Under the pieces are notes generated by a model. That model had not been told where the DNA came from. It saw only the letters and a list, made by a program, of their open reading frames with translations, and ran no database searches. This document shows positions 22,489 to 30,994 of a stretch of 37,072 nt of DNA, piece after piece (positions within the stretch are counted from its first letter, which is position 1; every line of letters starts with the position of its first letter). The stretch is from Bacilli bacterium (GTDB taxonomy: Bacteria > Bacillota_I > Bacilli_A > RF39 > UBA660). The stretch is taken from NCBI GenBank assembly GCA_022793145.1, contig JAAWCI010000020.1, forward strand, positions 1 through 37,072. The letters run 5' to 3'. A program made the translations under genes and the position numbers.

Positions 22489-23682
22489 CTATATAATTTC
22501 AGCTTTTATATTCGGATTTTTTAATACTTCTACAAATCTATCAATTTCTTCTTTGGTATTATAAAAGTAAAAACTAGCACGACAAGTATTTTTTATTCCT
22601 ATTTCGTCTTTTAATATTTTTGAGCAGTGATTTCCTGCTCTTACACATATCCCATAATTATTTAAATAAATTGCCAAATCTTGGGCAAAAATATCTTTCA
22701 TGTTAAAAGCAACAATACCACTTTTTGTATAATCATTATAAACAATCATATTTGGAACCTCTGATAATTTTTCCAAAGCATATTTTTTTAATTCTTGCTC
22801 TTTTTCTTCTATCTTATCCATTCCAATTTTATTTAAATATTCTAGTACTGATCCAAAGCCAATGACTCCTGCAATATTTGGAGTTCCAGCTTCTAGTAAA
22901 GTTGGAAGTTCATCATATTCCCTTGTACCATCTGGCAAATAACTTGCATTCATTCCTCCTCCGAATATAATCGGTTTTGTTTCTTTTAATAATTCTTCTT
23001 TTCCATAAATAACGCCTACCCCTGTTGGTCCACACATTTTATGAGCAGAAAAACTTAAAAAATCAATATCTAATTCTTCCACATTTACTTTAAGATGTGG
23101 CACACTTTGGGCTCCATCTACATTTACTAGAATGCCAAGCTCATGAGCATACTTGATAATTTCTTTTAATGGTCTAATATCGCCTGCTACATTCGTTACA
23201 TGGGCAATACTAATAACTTTTGTATTTTTTGTAACACTTTTTCTTACATTTTCTAGTGTTACTTCTAAGTGCTCATCTAGAGGAATATAATTTACTCTAA
23301 TACCGATTTCATCTTGTAACTCAAACCAAGGAAGAACATTTGAAGCATGTTCAGATTTTGTAATTAATACTTCATCTCCAGATCTTAAATGATTTCTAAA
23401 ATATCCAAATATAATTTTATTTAAAGAATCTGTAGATCCACTTGTAAATATTATTTCTTTATTGCTTTTCGCACCAATAAATTCTCGTACCAGGTCTCTT
23501 GTATTTTCATACATAGCATCCACTTTTAAACTAATGTCATAATCGCCTCTATGGGCATTGGCACTATAATCATTATAATATTCACTAATTTTTTCTCCCA
23601 ATATTTTTGGTTTTAAGGTTGTAGCACCATTATCAAAATAAATAATATTTCCTTCTAACATTTGAAAGTCTTCTCGATTCAT
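22489..23682 (-). CDS. sufS: Cysteine desulfurase
   Basis: A 397-residue PLP enzyme that takes sulfur from cysteine for Fe-S cluster assembly. It has the N-terminal 'IIYFDNGATTLKP', the PLP-binding 'SFSAHKMCGPTGVG' with the Schiff-base lysine, and the active-site cysteine in 'CVRAGNHCSK' (about 353). The motif RAGxHCx and its place after sufD mark it as SufS rather than IscS. It starts 3 bp after the sufD stop, with GGAGGTGAT inside the end of sufD. sufU and sufB, which follow sufS in B. subtilis, are absent; a terminator follows. Confidence 0.95.
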   Translation of the reverse strand: MNREDFQMLEGNIIYFDNGATTLKPKILGEKISEYYNDYSANAHRGDYDISLKVDAMYENTRDLVREFIGAKSNKEIIFTSGSTDSLNKIIFGYFRNHLRSGDEVLITKSEHASNVLPWFELQDEIGIRVNYIPLDEHLEVTLENVRKSVTKNTKVISIAHVTNVAGDIRPLKEIIKYAHELGILVNVDGAQSVPHLKVNVEELDIDFLSFSAHKMCGPTGVGVIYGKEELLKETKPIIFGGGMNASYLPDGTREYDELPTLLEAGTPNIAGVIGFGSVLEYLNKIGMDKIEEKEQELKKYALEKLSEVPNMIVYNDYTKSGIVAFNMKDIFAQDLAIYLNNYGICVRAGNHCSKILKDEIGIKNTCRASFYFYNTKEEIDRFVEVLKNPNIKAEII

Positions 23683-23685
23683 AAA

Positions 23686-24489
23686 TCACCTCCAATACTC
23701 TCCAATGATACTGACTAATTCTTCTTTTCTTTTATTTGAAAGTTCTAAATTAGAAAGTAAGAATCCTTTCATAAGTAAATTCATAGCCATTCTTTCGCTA
23801 AGCCCTCTGCTTTTCAAGTAAAATAATTCATCTTCTCTAAATGTTCCAATCCAAGCAGAATGATTTGCAATCACATCATATTCATCAATAAATAAATTTG
23901 GATGAATACTACATTTTTGATTATTTAAATTAATAATTCTATTCTTCTGATCTAACTTAGCCCCTGTTTTCCCGTTTGGAACAATTCCAGTAATATGAAA
24001 ATCTAAACTTCCATCTAATAAATTTACTCCATTTGTTTGAATAGTACTTTCTGTATTTTTTCCTTCATGATAAACTGTAATATCATATTTTTCTCGAACA
24101 TGAGAGATCGTCTTTAATATATAATTTATTTTAGAATTTCTGCCATTCAAATAAATATTATCTAATTCTTTTATACCACTCATATGATGAAATTTCTGAA
24201 TATTTAAAGTACTATCATTATCTAATTCATAGCGATACTTAATTTTCATTAAATTCCCATCTCTGAATTCTAGTATGCTTGCTGAAACACCTTCAAATAC
24301 TCTAATTAAAATATCCAGTTTTTGTGCGGTCTCATTATGATATTCTATTTCTAAAGTTGTATTTTCTAATAGGTCAATAACCAATTTATTGACCATAAAG
24401 TCCTCGCTCTTTTCTAAAAAGGATAAACGAACTTTCTTATTTATTTCTTTTTCTACAACAATATCATTTTCTATTTTTATTTTATTCAT
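23686..24489 (-). CDS. sufD: Short SufB/SufD-family Fe-S scaffold protein
   Basis: A 267-residue SufB/SufD-family protein, much shorter than B. subtilis SufD (about 435). The C-terminal core is intact: 'NHSAWIGTFREDELFYLKSR', then 'GLSERMAMNLLMKGFLLSN'. The middle carries the parallel beta-helix pattern. The N-terminal helical domain of SufD is missing. It may act alone with SufC as a homo-oligomeric scaffold, since no sufB is seen here, or pair with a SufB encoded elsewhere. It overlaps sufC by 8 bases; GAGGAAATG precedes the ATG. Confidence 0.88.
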   Translation of the reverse strand: MNKIKIENDIVVEKEINKKVRLSFLEKSEDFMVNKLVIDLLENTTLEIEYHNETAQKLDILIRVFEGVSASILEFRDGNLMKIKYRYELDNDSTLNIQKFHHMSGIKELDNIYLNGRNSKINYILKTISHVREKYDITVYHEGKNTESTIQTNGVNLLDGSLDFHITGIVPNGKTGAKLDQKNRIINLNNQKCSIHPNLFIDEYDVIANHSAWIGTFREDELFYLKSRGLSERMAMNLLMKGFLLSNLELSNKRKEELVSIIGEYWR

Positions 24490-25258
24490 GAGTCTTCATT
24501 TCCTCTATAACATGAGTCCTATTTTTCTTAAATTTATCGTATCCAAATGTTTCAATTTCCTTTACCAATTCATAATTTCCACTTTTTACAATGCTTCCAT
24601 CTATCATAATATGAATGTGAGTTGGCTTTATATATTCTAGCAACCTTTGATAATGGGTAATAAGTAACACAGCTGGTTCTTCCTTTTTAAAATATTCCAT
24701 AACATGGTTCCCAACAATCCTTAAACTATCTACATCAAGTCCTGAATCAATTTCATCTAAAAGAACACAAGTTGGCTCTAACATATACATTTGTAAGATT
24801 TCATTCTTTTTTCTTTCGCCTCCAGAAAACCCTACATTAACTCCACGATGAATCATTTCTTTCTCCATATCTAAAGAATCTACAGTCGCATCTAATTTCT
24901 TTATAAAATTCATTAAATGAAAATTATCTTTTTCCTTTTCGTTTAATGCACTTCTAAGGAAATCAGCATTTGTGACACCTTCTATTTCAAGAGGCATTTG
25001 CATTCCTAAAAAAAGACCTAGTTTTGCTCTTTTATCTACTGACAAATCATTTATAATTGTTTCATCATAAGTAATAGACCCTTCTAAAACATGATATCCT
25101 GGATATCCCATAATCACTTTTGATAAAGTGGACTTCCCTGTACCATTTGGCCCCATAATGGCATGAATTTCTCCGCTTTTTATTTCTAAGTTAAAATCTT
25201 TCAAAATCGTTTTATTTTCTACTTCTACTGTTAAATGTTCTATTTTTAATGTGTGCAT
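24482..25258 (-). CDS. sufC: Fe-S assembly ATPase SufC
   Basis: A 258-residue ABC-type ATPase that works with SufB/SufD in cluster assembly in the cytoplasm. Walker A is GPNGTGKS (about 36-43), the signature is FSGGERKKNEI (about 144), and Walker B is CVLLDEIDSGLD, all in the form typical of SufC, including the linker 'EGVTNADFLRSALNEK'. First gene of sufC-sufD-sufS; TTAGGTGAT precedes the ATG, and a promoter lies at 25276-25304. Confidence 0.96.
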   Translation of the reverse strand: MHTLKIEHLTVEVENKTILKDFNLEIKSGEIHAIMGPNGTGKSTLSKVIMGYPGYHVLEGSITYDETIINDLSVDKRAKLGLFLGMQMPLEIEGVTNADFLRSALNEKEKDNFHLMNFIKKLDATVDSLDMEKEMIHRGVNVGFSGGERKKNEILQMYMLEPTCVLLDEIDSGLDVDSLRIVGNHVMEYFKKEEPAVLLITHYQRLLEYIKPTHIHIMIDGSIVKSGNYELVKEIETFGYDKFKKNRTHVIEEMKTHE

Positions 25259-25275
25259 AATATCACCTAATCTTT

Positions 25276-25304
25276 ATTTTACCATTTATTTCTTGTTTAG
25301 TAAA
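25276..25304 (-). promoter_or_regulatory. Promoter of sufCDS
   Basis: On the minus strand TTTACT (25299-25304), 17 bp, TAAAAT (25276-25281) with a preceding TG (extended -10). Confidence 0.6.
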
Positions 25305-25369
25305 TGTATAAAACTGGAAGAAAAGAACATAATAATATTAGAATATTCGCAGATATTCACGAAAAAGAG

Positions 25370-25398
25370 TTTACTCTTTTTTTTCTTTTGTTTATAAT
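25370..25398 (+). promoter_or_regulatory. Promoter of the HIT gene
   Basis: TTTACT (25370-25375), 17 bp, TATAAT (25393-25398). A small AAAGAGT/ACTCTTT dyad overlaps the -35. Confidence 0.6.
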
Positions 25399-25418
25399 AA
25401 TTTATGGAGAGTGATAAT

Positions 25419-25787
25419 ATGAATTGTATTTTTTGTAAAATTATAAATCATGAAATTCCATCTTATACTATATATGAAGATGAATTTGTTAACGTTTTTT
25501 TAGACATCAATCCTGATTCTAATGGCCATATGCTAATAATTCCCAAAAAGCATGCCTTAGATATTACTGAAATTGAACGTGAAACATGGAATCATATATT
25601 AGATATTACCAGAAATATGAAATCACTATTAGAAGAAAAATTAAAAATAGATGGTCTTACATTAATTCAAAACAATGGAATGGTTCAAGAAGTAAAGCAT
25701 TTTCATTTGCATTTAAAGCCATATTATAGTGAAGGACAAAAATTATTACCAGTAGAAGATATTTATAACAAATTAAAAGAGCTCTAG
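25419..25787 (+). CDS. HIT-family nucleotide hydrolase
   Basis: A 122-residue histidine-triad protein. 'CIFCKII' near the N-terminus, 'NPDSNGHMLIIPKKH' and the triad HFHLHLKP (about residues 94-101, with H-x-H-x-H) are clear. HIT/HINT proteins hydrolyse adenosine phosphoramidates or similar nucleotides. The ATG at 25419 has GGAGAGTGAT upstream; the ATG at 25404 does not. Monocistronic, between its own promoter and a strong terminator. The usual final H of the H-x-H-x-H-x-x motif block is followed by L-K-P, as in several Firmicutes members. Confidence 0.93.
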   Translation: MNCIFCKIINHEIPSYTIYEDEFVNVFLDINPDSNGHMLIIPKKHALDITEIERETWNHILDITRNMKSLLEEKLKIDGLTLIQNNGMVQEVKHFHLHLKPYYSEGQKLLPVEDIYNKLKEL

Positions 25788-25798
25788 GCTCTTTTTTT
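25776..25798 (+). terminator. Terminator after the HIT gene
   Basis: AAAGAGC (25776-25782), loop TCTAG, GCTCTTT (25788-25794) and further T. The stop codon of the HIT gene is in the loop. Confidence 0.9.
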
Positions 25799-25943
25799 AA
25801 AATATTGTAGTTTCTGACTTCTCTACATAAGAGATTCCTTTTTCTTCATTTTTCTTATTAAAGTCATCGACTTGTTTATAAATTCCATATGCACAAAGTC
25901 CTACTATAATAATGGTTCCAATGACCGCTAGTACATTTTTCAC
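25797..25943 (-). CDS. Small single-pass membrane protein
   Basis: A 48-residue protein with a GTG start at 25943, 8 bases after AGGAG. It is one hydrophobic helix (VLAVIGTIIIVGLCAYGIY, residues 4-22) followed by a charged tail (DDFNKKNEEKG) ending SETTIF. It lies alone between the HIT terminator and the next minus-strand gene. Family unknown; the ribosome site and clean membrane-helix/tail pattern support it as real. Confidence 0.6.
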   Translation of the reverse strand: MKNVLAVIGTIIIVGLCAYGIYKQVDDFNKKNEEKGISYVEKSETTIF

Positions 25944-26044
25944 TTACTTCACTCCTCATTTCTAAATTCTCTCTACTATATTTATTGTACACTAAAAATA
26001 TAAAAAAATAAGTAAATTTTTAAAATTTTTTTAAAGTTTACATT

Positions 26045-26446
26045 TTATTTTAAAAGATAAAATTCTTGCTTTTCATTTTTTATTAATGTAAACTCCTGTT
26101 TTTTTAATGATTGATTATTTGAAACAAACTTTACTCTTACTTGATCATTACTTTCTTTTTCATTCCAATATACCGTTTTATTACATGAAATTTTATTTTC
26201 TTTCAAGAATCCATTTTCATCTTGTAATGTCCCATTCGTTATTTCTATTGTTATCATTTGTTCATTATTACATTTTATAATGAATGGAAAGCCTTTTACA
26301 CTACTCATCAATACACTATATTTTTCAATTGGCGTTTCAACAAAAAAATAAGGTTCTTCTTTCTTTTCTTCTTCCCAGTTTAATATAGTTACACCAATTA
26401 CCAAAATAATTGCTAACAATAAAGTTATAAGTATATCTTTTTTCAT
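26045..26446 (-). CDS. Single-pass membrane protein of unknown function
   Basis: A 133-residue protein with an N-terminal membrane helix (about 4-23, 'ILITLLLAIILVIGVTIL') and an extracytoplasmic domain of about 105 residues with two cysteines (CNNE and SCNK) that may pair. The pattern looks like a small beta-sandwich. The ATG at 26446 follows GTGGTGGT; the GTG at 26458 lies within that site. I do not recognise the family. Confidence 0.6.
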   Translation of the reverse strand: MKKDILITLLLAIILVIGVTILNWEEEKKEEPYFFVETPIEKYSVLMSSVKGFPFIIKCNNEQMITIEITNGTLQDENGFLKENKISCNKTVYWNEKESNDQVRVKFVSNNQSLKKQEFTLIKNEKQEFYLLK

Positions 26447-26478
26447 AGTTACCACCACTTTTATTATATCAATACAAA

Positions 26479-26506
26479 AAAAGAATTACAACTTTGCAAC
26501 TCTTTT
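26479..26506 (-). terminator. Terminator at the end of the pnp-repeat-protein transcript
   Basis: Thirteen-base arms (26479-26491 and 26494-26506) with two G-T wobbles and a 2-base loop, followed on the minus strand by T residues. It overlaps the last codons of the gene at 26486. Confidence 0.75.
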
Positions 26507-27178
26507 TTCGTCTATATCCATTAAACTTGCTCTTTCTGCTTTCAATTTTTCAATTTTATCCGATAAAGTTTCTTTTCTTTCTTCTATCCTCACAGAAATA
26601 ATTGGCTCCTTTTTAATAGTCGCATTTGGAAGAGAAATACCTTTGCTTTCCAATCTTCGTTTTTGATCCAAAGTAAGTTGTCTTTTTCCACTTCGGTAAC
26701 CAATTAAAGCACTTCCCATGTCATATCCTTCAGGGCTTTTTTTACCTCTTCCTGGTGCTTTATGATATTTATTGCAATACGCTTCTATTGCCTGAATCAT
26801 TCGCTCTGTATTACTAAAAAATACACCGATTGCTTCTAATCTTTGATATTGCTCTTTTGTAATTGGAACATCTCCACTTTTATAGCTATTCATGACGTCC
26901 CTTAACCTTACCTGCTCTTCTCCTAATGGTAAACAACCATGCATATGGTAATATTCTTCTAATTCTCGAATATTTTTTTCTGTTCTACTTAAAAAGGAAT
27001 CTGCATCTGCTAAACGGCTTATTTGTTCATTTGTTAATTTTGTTTCTCCTGTACGAAATCTAGTGAGAGCTTTCCCTAAATCTTTTCCATCACTTGATAA
27101 AAATCCTCTTGGCGGATAATCACCATTTGTATAAATATAGTCACACACTTCTGTTACTAATTTTGCTGTAGAATCCAT
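26486..27178 (-). CDS. Protein with three helical repeats, coupled to pnp
   Basis: A 230-residue protein made of three repeats of about 55-65 residues. Each has a helix ending in Y, a short 'P' loop (GDYPPRG; HGCLPLGEE; HKAPGRGKK), a K-A/V-x-x-Y/F-R/K-S/T-G motif (LTRFRTGETKLT; MNSYKSGDVPIT; LIGYRSGKRQLT) and an E-Q-x-x-R-L stretch. The layout recalls helicase-associated (HA) repeats, but the usual Trp is lacking. A basic coiled tail ends the protein. Its ATG overlaps the pnp stop (TAATG), so it is translated by coupling to pnp, which suggests a role in nucleic acid binding or RNA decay. This is an inference from context. Confidence 0.62.
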   Translation of the reverse strand: MDSTAKLVTEVCDYIYTNGDYPPRGFLSSDGKDLGKALTRFRTGETKLTNEQISRLADADSFLSRTEKNIRELEEYYHMHGCLPLGEEQVRLRDVMNSYKSGDVPITKEQYQRLEAIGVFFSNTERMIQAIEAYCNKYHKAPGRGKKSPEGYDMGSALIGYRSGKRQLTLDQKRRLESKGISLPNATIKKEPIISVRIEERKETLSDKIEKLKAERASLMDIDEKRVAKL

Positions 27179-29307
27179 TATTTCATTGCTTCTTTTCTAG
27201 AAAGATTTAGCCTTCCTTTTTTGTCATACCCTAAAGATTTTACGACAATTTCATCTCCAAGTTTTACAATATCGCTTGGTTTTTCTACACGTTCTTTGGC
27301 CAAATGAGAAACATGAACAAGTCCTTCACATCCAGGCCAAAGTTCAACAAAACATCCAAAATCTTCTACTTTTACTACTTTTCCTGTATAAATTTCGCCC
27401 TCTTCTACCTCTCTTACAATGTCTTTAATCATATTAGCAGTTGTATCAATAATCTCCTGATCACTGTGATAGATAATAACTCTTCCATCATCCTCTAAGT
27501 CTACTTTTACTGCATTTACATCAGTTACTGCATTTACATGACTTGCTTCTAATATAATTTTTGTAATCATTTCTCCACCTTTTCCAATAACATCTTTAAT
27601 CTTATTTGGATTAATCATAAACGTCATTGTTTTTGGGGCATATTTACTAACTTCTTTTCGAGGCTCTTCAATTTGTTTTTTGATAACATCTAATATTTGC
27701 ATTCTTGCTTTTTTTGCTTGCGCTAATGCTTCCTTTAATATTTCTTTGGTAATTCCTTTGATTTTAATATCCATTTGTAAAGCACAGATTCCATCTTTTG
27801 TTCCTGCTACTTTAAAATCCATGTCTCCTAAATGATCTTCCATTCCTTGGATATCTGTCAAAATAGTATAATCATCATCATTTGTAATAAGACCCATTGC
27901 AATTCCTGCTACTGGAGCTTTAATTGGTACTCCTGCTGCCATTAATGCCATACATCCAGCACAAATACTCGCTTGCGATGAAGAACCATTACTTTCTAAA
28001 ATTTCTGAAACAACACGGATTGTATACGGAAATTCTTCCTCGCTAGGAATTACTCTAGATAAAGCTTTTTCTCCTAGTGCTCCATGGCCAATTTCTCTTC
28101 TTCCTGGTGCACCATATCTTCCTGTTTCTCCAACACTAAATTGAGGAAAATTATAATGTAGCATAAATCTTTTTTCATCTTCAATGCTAAGTCCATCTAA
28201 AATTTGATGTTCACCTAAAGCCCCTAGAGTAACTACAGATAAAGCTTGCGTCTGTCCACGAGTGAATAATGCTGAACCATGCGTTCTAGGTAATAAATCG
28301 ATGTCTGTTGACAATGGTCTAATTTCATCCATTGCTCTTCCATCTGCTCTTACTTTTTCTTTTACAACAATATTTCTGAATATTTCATATTCTATTTCTT
28401 CTAACACTAATTTTACTTTTGTTAACAATTCTTTTAATTCAGAATCCTCTAATGTTTGGTTTTCTTCTTCATATTTTAAAACTATTTCTTCTTTTATTTT
28501 ATCAATTGCAGCATAGCTTTCTAATTTGTCTTTAATATGAAAAGCCCTGTTAAGTTCTTCTCCAACTAAGCCTTTAATTTCTTGTTTGAAATTTTCTGGA
28601 ATATCTAAAACTTCATATTCCATTTTTTCTTCTCCTATTTCAGCAATAATCTTTTCTTCAAACTCTATGAGTTCTCTAATTGCTTCATGACCAAACATCA
28701 AGGCTTCTAACATATCCTCTTCGCTTGCTTCTGATGCACTTGATTCTACCATATTAATCGCTGTTTTAGTTCCTGCTACAGTAAGATCAATATCTGAAAT
28801 TTCTGATTGTTCTTTGGTTGGATTAATCACAAACTCGCCATTTACTCTTCCTACTTTTACTCCAGCAATTGGACCATCAAAAGGAACTTTAGATATTGAA
28901 GTTGAAAGAGATGAACCAAACATAGCAGCCATTTCTGGGCTATTATCTTGATCTACTGATAAAACGGTATTAACAATTTGTACTTCATTTCTAAAGTTTT
29001 CTGGAAACAAAGGACGCATTGGTCTGTCAATCATACGAGCTGCTAAAGTTGCATTTTCAGTAGGTCTACCTTCTCTTTTAATAAATCCACCTGGAATTTT
29101 TCCAACAGAATATAATTTTTCTTGATATAAAACCATCAGTGGGAAAAAATCTGATAAAATGTTGGCATTTTTTGATACAACAACCGTTGATAATACAACA
29201 GTATCTCCATATCTTACTAAAACTGCTCCATTTGCTTGTTTGGCTAATTCTCCATGTTCTACAATTAATTTTCTTCCTCTAAAATCTAATTCAAATACTT
29301 TTTTCAT
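27178..29307 (-). CDS. pnp: Polynucleotide phosphorylase
   Basis: A 709-residue enzyme that degrades RNA 3' to 5' with phosphate. Two RNase PH domains (about 1-220 and 300-545, with '[20 protein letters not shown]' and '[20 protein letters not shown]'), a KH domain ('[20 protein letters not shown]', about 555-610) and an S1 domain ('[20 protein letters not shown]', about 620-690) are in the normal order and length. The ATG at 29307 has AAGGAGG upstream. It follows rpsO, the conserved rpsO-pnp order, with a hairpin between. Confidence 0.98.
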   Translation of the reverse strand: MKKVFELDFRGRKLIVEHGELAKQANGAVLVRYGDTVVLSTVVVSKNANILSDFFPLMVLYQEKLYSVGKIPGGFIKREGRPTENATLAARMIDRPMRPLFPENFRNEVQIVNTVLSVDQDNSPEMAAMFGSSLSTSISKVPFDGPIAGVKVGRVNGEFVINPTKEQSEISDIDLTVAGTKTAINMVESSASEASEEDMLEALMFGHEAIRELIEFEEKIIAEIGEEKMEYEVLDIPENFKQEIKGLVGEELNRAFHIKDKLESYAAIDKIKEEIVLKYEEENQTLEDSELKELLTKVKLVLEEIEYEIFRNIVVKEKVRADGRAMDEIRPLSTDIDLLPRTHGSALFTRGQTQALSVVTLGALGEHQILDGLSIEDEKRFMLHYNFPQFSVGETGRYGAPGRREIGHGALGEKALSRVIPSEEEFPYTIRVVSEILESNGSSSQASICAGCMALMAAGVPIKAPVAGIAMGLITNDDDYTILTDIQGMEDHLGDMDFKVAGTKDGICALQMDIKIKGITKEILKEALAQAKKARMQILDVIKKQIEEPRKEVSKYAPKTMTFMINPNKIKDVIGKGGEMITKIILEASHVNAVTDVNAVKVDLEDDGRVIIYHSDQEIIDTTANMIKDIVREVEEGEIYTGKVVKVEDFGCFVELWPGCEGLVHVSHLAKERVEKPSDIVKLGDEIVVKSLGYDKKGRLNLSRKEAMK

Positions 29308-29329
29308 GTCTACCTCCTTAAACAATAAA

Positions 29330-29349
29330 GACACTCAAAAAAGAGTGCC
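29330..29349 (-). terminator. Hairpin between rpsO and pnp
   Basis: In minus-strand RNA GGCACUC and GAGUGUC form a 7-bp stem with a U-loop, followed by a modest T-rich tail, 23 bp before pnp. It may partly end the rpsO transcript or serve as a processing site in pnp control, as in other bacteria. Confidence 0.6.
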
Positions 29350-29363
29350 TACTTATTTTATAT

Positions 29364-29633
29364 TTATTTTCTTAATCCTAAACTTTTAACAATTTCACGA
29401 TATCTAGTTACATCAGTTTTAATTAAATAATTTAATAAACTTCTTCTTTGTCCTACTTTTTTTAGTAGTCCTCTTCTAGAATGGAAATCATGTGGATGTT
29501 CTTTCAAATGTTCTGTTAAAGCTTTGATTTCTTCAGTAAGAATTGCTATTTGAACTTCACTAGATCCAGTGTCTTTTGGATTCTTAGCATATTTCTTAAT
29601 GATTTCAGCTTTTTTTGTTTGTGCTAAAGCCAT
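29364..29633 (-). CDS. rpsO: 30S ribosomal protein S15
   Basis: An 89-residue S15, the family's normal length. '[20 protein letters not shown]', '[20 protein letters not shown]' and '[12 protein letters not shown]' are clear signature stretches. The protein binds 16S rRNA early in 30S assembly. The ATG at 29633 follows GGAAGGAG; earlier in-frame starts at 29699 and 29639 are not supported. The promoter lies at 29717-29745, leaving a leader of about 80 bases, where S15 autoregulation may act. Confidence 0.98.
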   Translation of the reverse strand: MALAQTKKAEIIKKYAKNPKDTGSSEVQIAILTEEIKALTEHLKEHPHDFHSRRGLLKKVGQRRSLLNYLIKTDVTRYREIVKSLGLRK

Positions 29634-29716
29634 GTTCATTCTCCTTCCTTTTTTATATTCGCTTAAACCTAGAAATAAGTCGGAAATTCTTAAATCCACG
29701 TCTAAGTACTAATAAT

Positions 29717-29745
29717 ACTATACACGATAATAGAAAAATATGCAA
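29717..29745 (-). promoter_or_regulatory. Promoter of rpsO-pnp
   Basis: On the minus strand TTGCAT (29740-29745), 17 bp, TATAGT (29717-29722). Confidence 0.7.
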
Positions 29746-29755
29746 TTATTTTTGA

Positions 29756-30157
29756 TTACTTTTTGTCTTTTTCTAATAATTTTGGAATTTCTTCTATTGT
29801 TATTACTTCTTTACAAAGAGACATAATTTTCTTTCTTTGCATATCTGTTACATCAAATAAATCTCTAGGACCAATAATCTCTTTTATATCTATTTTATCA
29901 TCCAAATAACCTAAATGAATATAAATATAATGATATCTTTCTATTAGATAATCTTGAAAGAAATGGTTTACATTCTTCCCAATTCTTCCCCTTATTTCAT
30001 TCGTCAAAATAGAAGTTCCTTCGATATCTTTTAAAATGGATGCTGCGATTATCTCAACAGGATCTCCACCCAATCCTAAATCTACAACTCTAATCAAAAT
30101 TCCCTTTTTACTAATAAACCCTTGCAATTCTTTGTTATGTGTTAAAACATTTTCCAT
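29756..30157 (-). CDS. Hypothetical protein between truB and rpsO
   Basis: A 133-residue cytoplasmic protein that I do not recognise. It contains 'LIRVVDLGLGGDPVEIIAAS' near the start, 'HFFQDYLIERYHYIYIHLGY' in the middle and a charged C-terminal helix. Its ATG overlaps the end of truB by 16 bases, so it is coupled to truB. In many Firmicutes the riboflavin kinase gene ribF lies between truB and rpsO; this protein is too short and has no FMN/FAD synthetase motifs, so it is not RibF. Confidence 0.6.
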   Translation of the reverse strand: MENVLTHNKELQGFISKKGILIRVVDLGLGGDPVEIIAASILKDIEGTSILTNEIRGRIGKNVNHFFQDYLIERYHYIYIHLGYLDDKIDIKEIIGPRDLFDVTDMQRKKIMSLCKEVITIEEIPKLLEKDKK

Positions 30158-30993
30158 GGTTTCAAATACGTTTTATCTTTCTCATAAGTATGGTAGAGTG
30201 CTAAAGGGACTTGATCTTGATCTAAAAATAAAATGATAGAATTTCCAAATTCATTTTTTAAAATTTGACCATTTTTTATTTTTAATTTTAGCTCTTCATC
30301 AACTTCAAAATGTGGATAATTTTTCAATGCTTCTTTTATAGATAAAAAGTGATATTCATTATTTTCTATATCTTCTAAGGTTACACAATCTTTTAATTCA
30401 AATGATCCCTGTTTTACTCTTTCGAGTTTTGACATAATTCCAACTGTATTCATTTTTTTAGCAATATCTCTTACTAAACTTCTAATATAAGTTCCTTTAC
30501 TCACCTTTGTTTTAATGGTAAATTTATTTCCGCTATATTGCAATAGTTCCAAGGAATAAATAGAAACTATTCTAGATGGAAGTTTTACTTCTTCTTTATT
30601 TCTTGCATATTCATAAAGTTTCTTTCCATCTACATGAACGGCCGAATAAAGAGGTACTTCCTGTAAATATTCTCCTACCATACTTTTTAAAACTGCTTCT
30701 ATTTGTTGTTTAGAAATAGAAACTTTTTCTTGTTTCAAAATTATTCCTGTACTATCCAAAGTATTGGTTTCTACCCCTAAAGTTATTTCTGCAATATATT
30801 CTTTTTCTGTTGCTGTTAATAACTCTACTATTTTTGTTGCTTTTCCAACACATAGAATTAATATGCCAGTTGCCATTGGGTCCAGGGTTCCTGTATGACC
30901 AACTTTTTTTGTATGTAGAAAATGTCCTACTTTATCCACAACATCTCTACTTGTCATTCCTGCTTCTTTATAAACTACTAATATTCCTGACAC
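30142..30993 (-). CDS. truB: tRNA pseudouridine(55) synthase
   Basis: A 283-residue enzyme that makes pseudouridine 55 in the T-loop of tRNAs. The catalytic aspartate is in GHTGTLDPMATG (about 36-47). 'KEYIAEITLGVETNTLDSTG', 'VPLYSAVHVDGKKLYEYARN' and 'GTYIRSLVRDIAKKMNT' are further TruB signatures. The GTG at 30993 is chosen because GAGGGA lies about 5 bases upstream and the product then begins with the family's M-x-G-I-L; GTG 31005 is less fitting. It starts one base after the stop of the upstream gene. Confidence 0.95.
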   Translation of the reverse strand: MSGILVVYKEAGMTSRDVVDKVGHFLHTKKVGHTGTLDPMATGILILCVGKATKIVELLTATEKEYIAEITLGVETNTLDSTGIILKQEKVSISKQQIEAVLKSMVGEYLQEVPLYSAVHVDGKKLYEYARNKEEVKLPSRIVSIYSLELLQYSGNKFTIKTKVSKGTYIRSLVRDIAKKMNTVGIMSKLERVKQGSFELKDCVTLEDIENNEYHFLSIKEALKNYPHFEVDEELKLKIKNGQILKNEFGNSIILFLDQDQVPLALYHTYEKDKTYLKPWKMF

Positions 30994-30994
30994 A

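Noticed and set aside
25364..25390. Terminator or attenuator before the HIT gene
   Set aside because: The AAAGAGT/ACTCTTT dyad overlaps a good -35/-10 pair for HIT and no plus-strand gene lies upstream.
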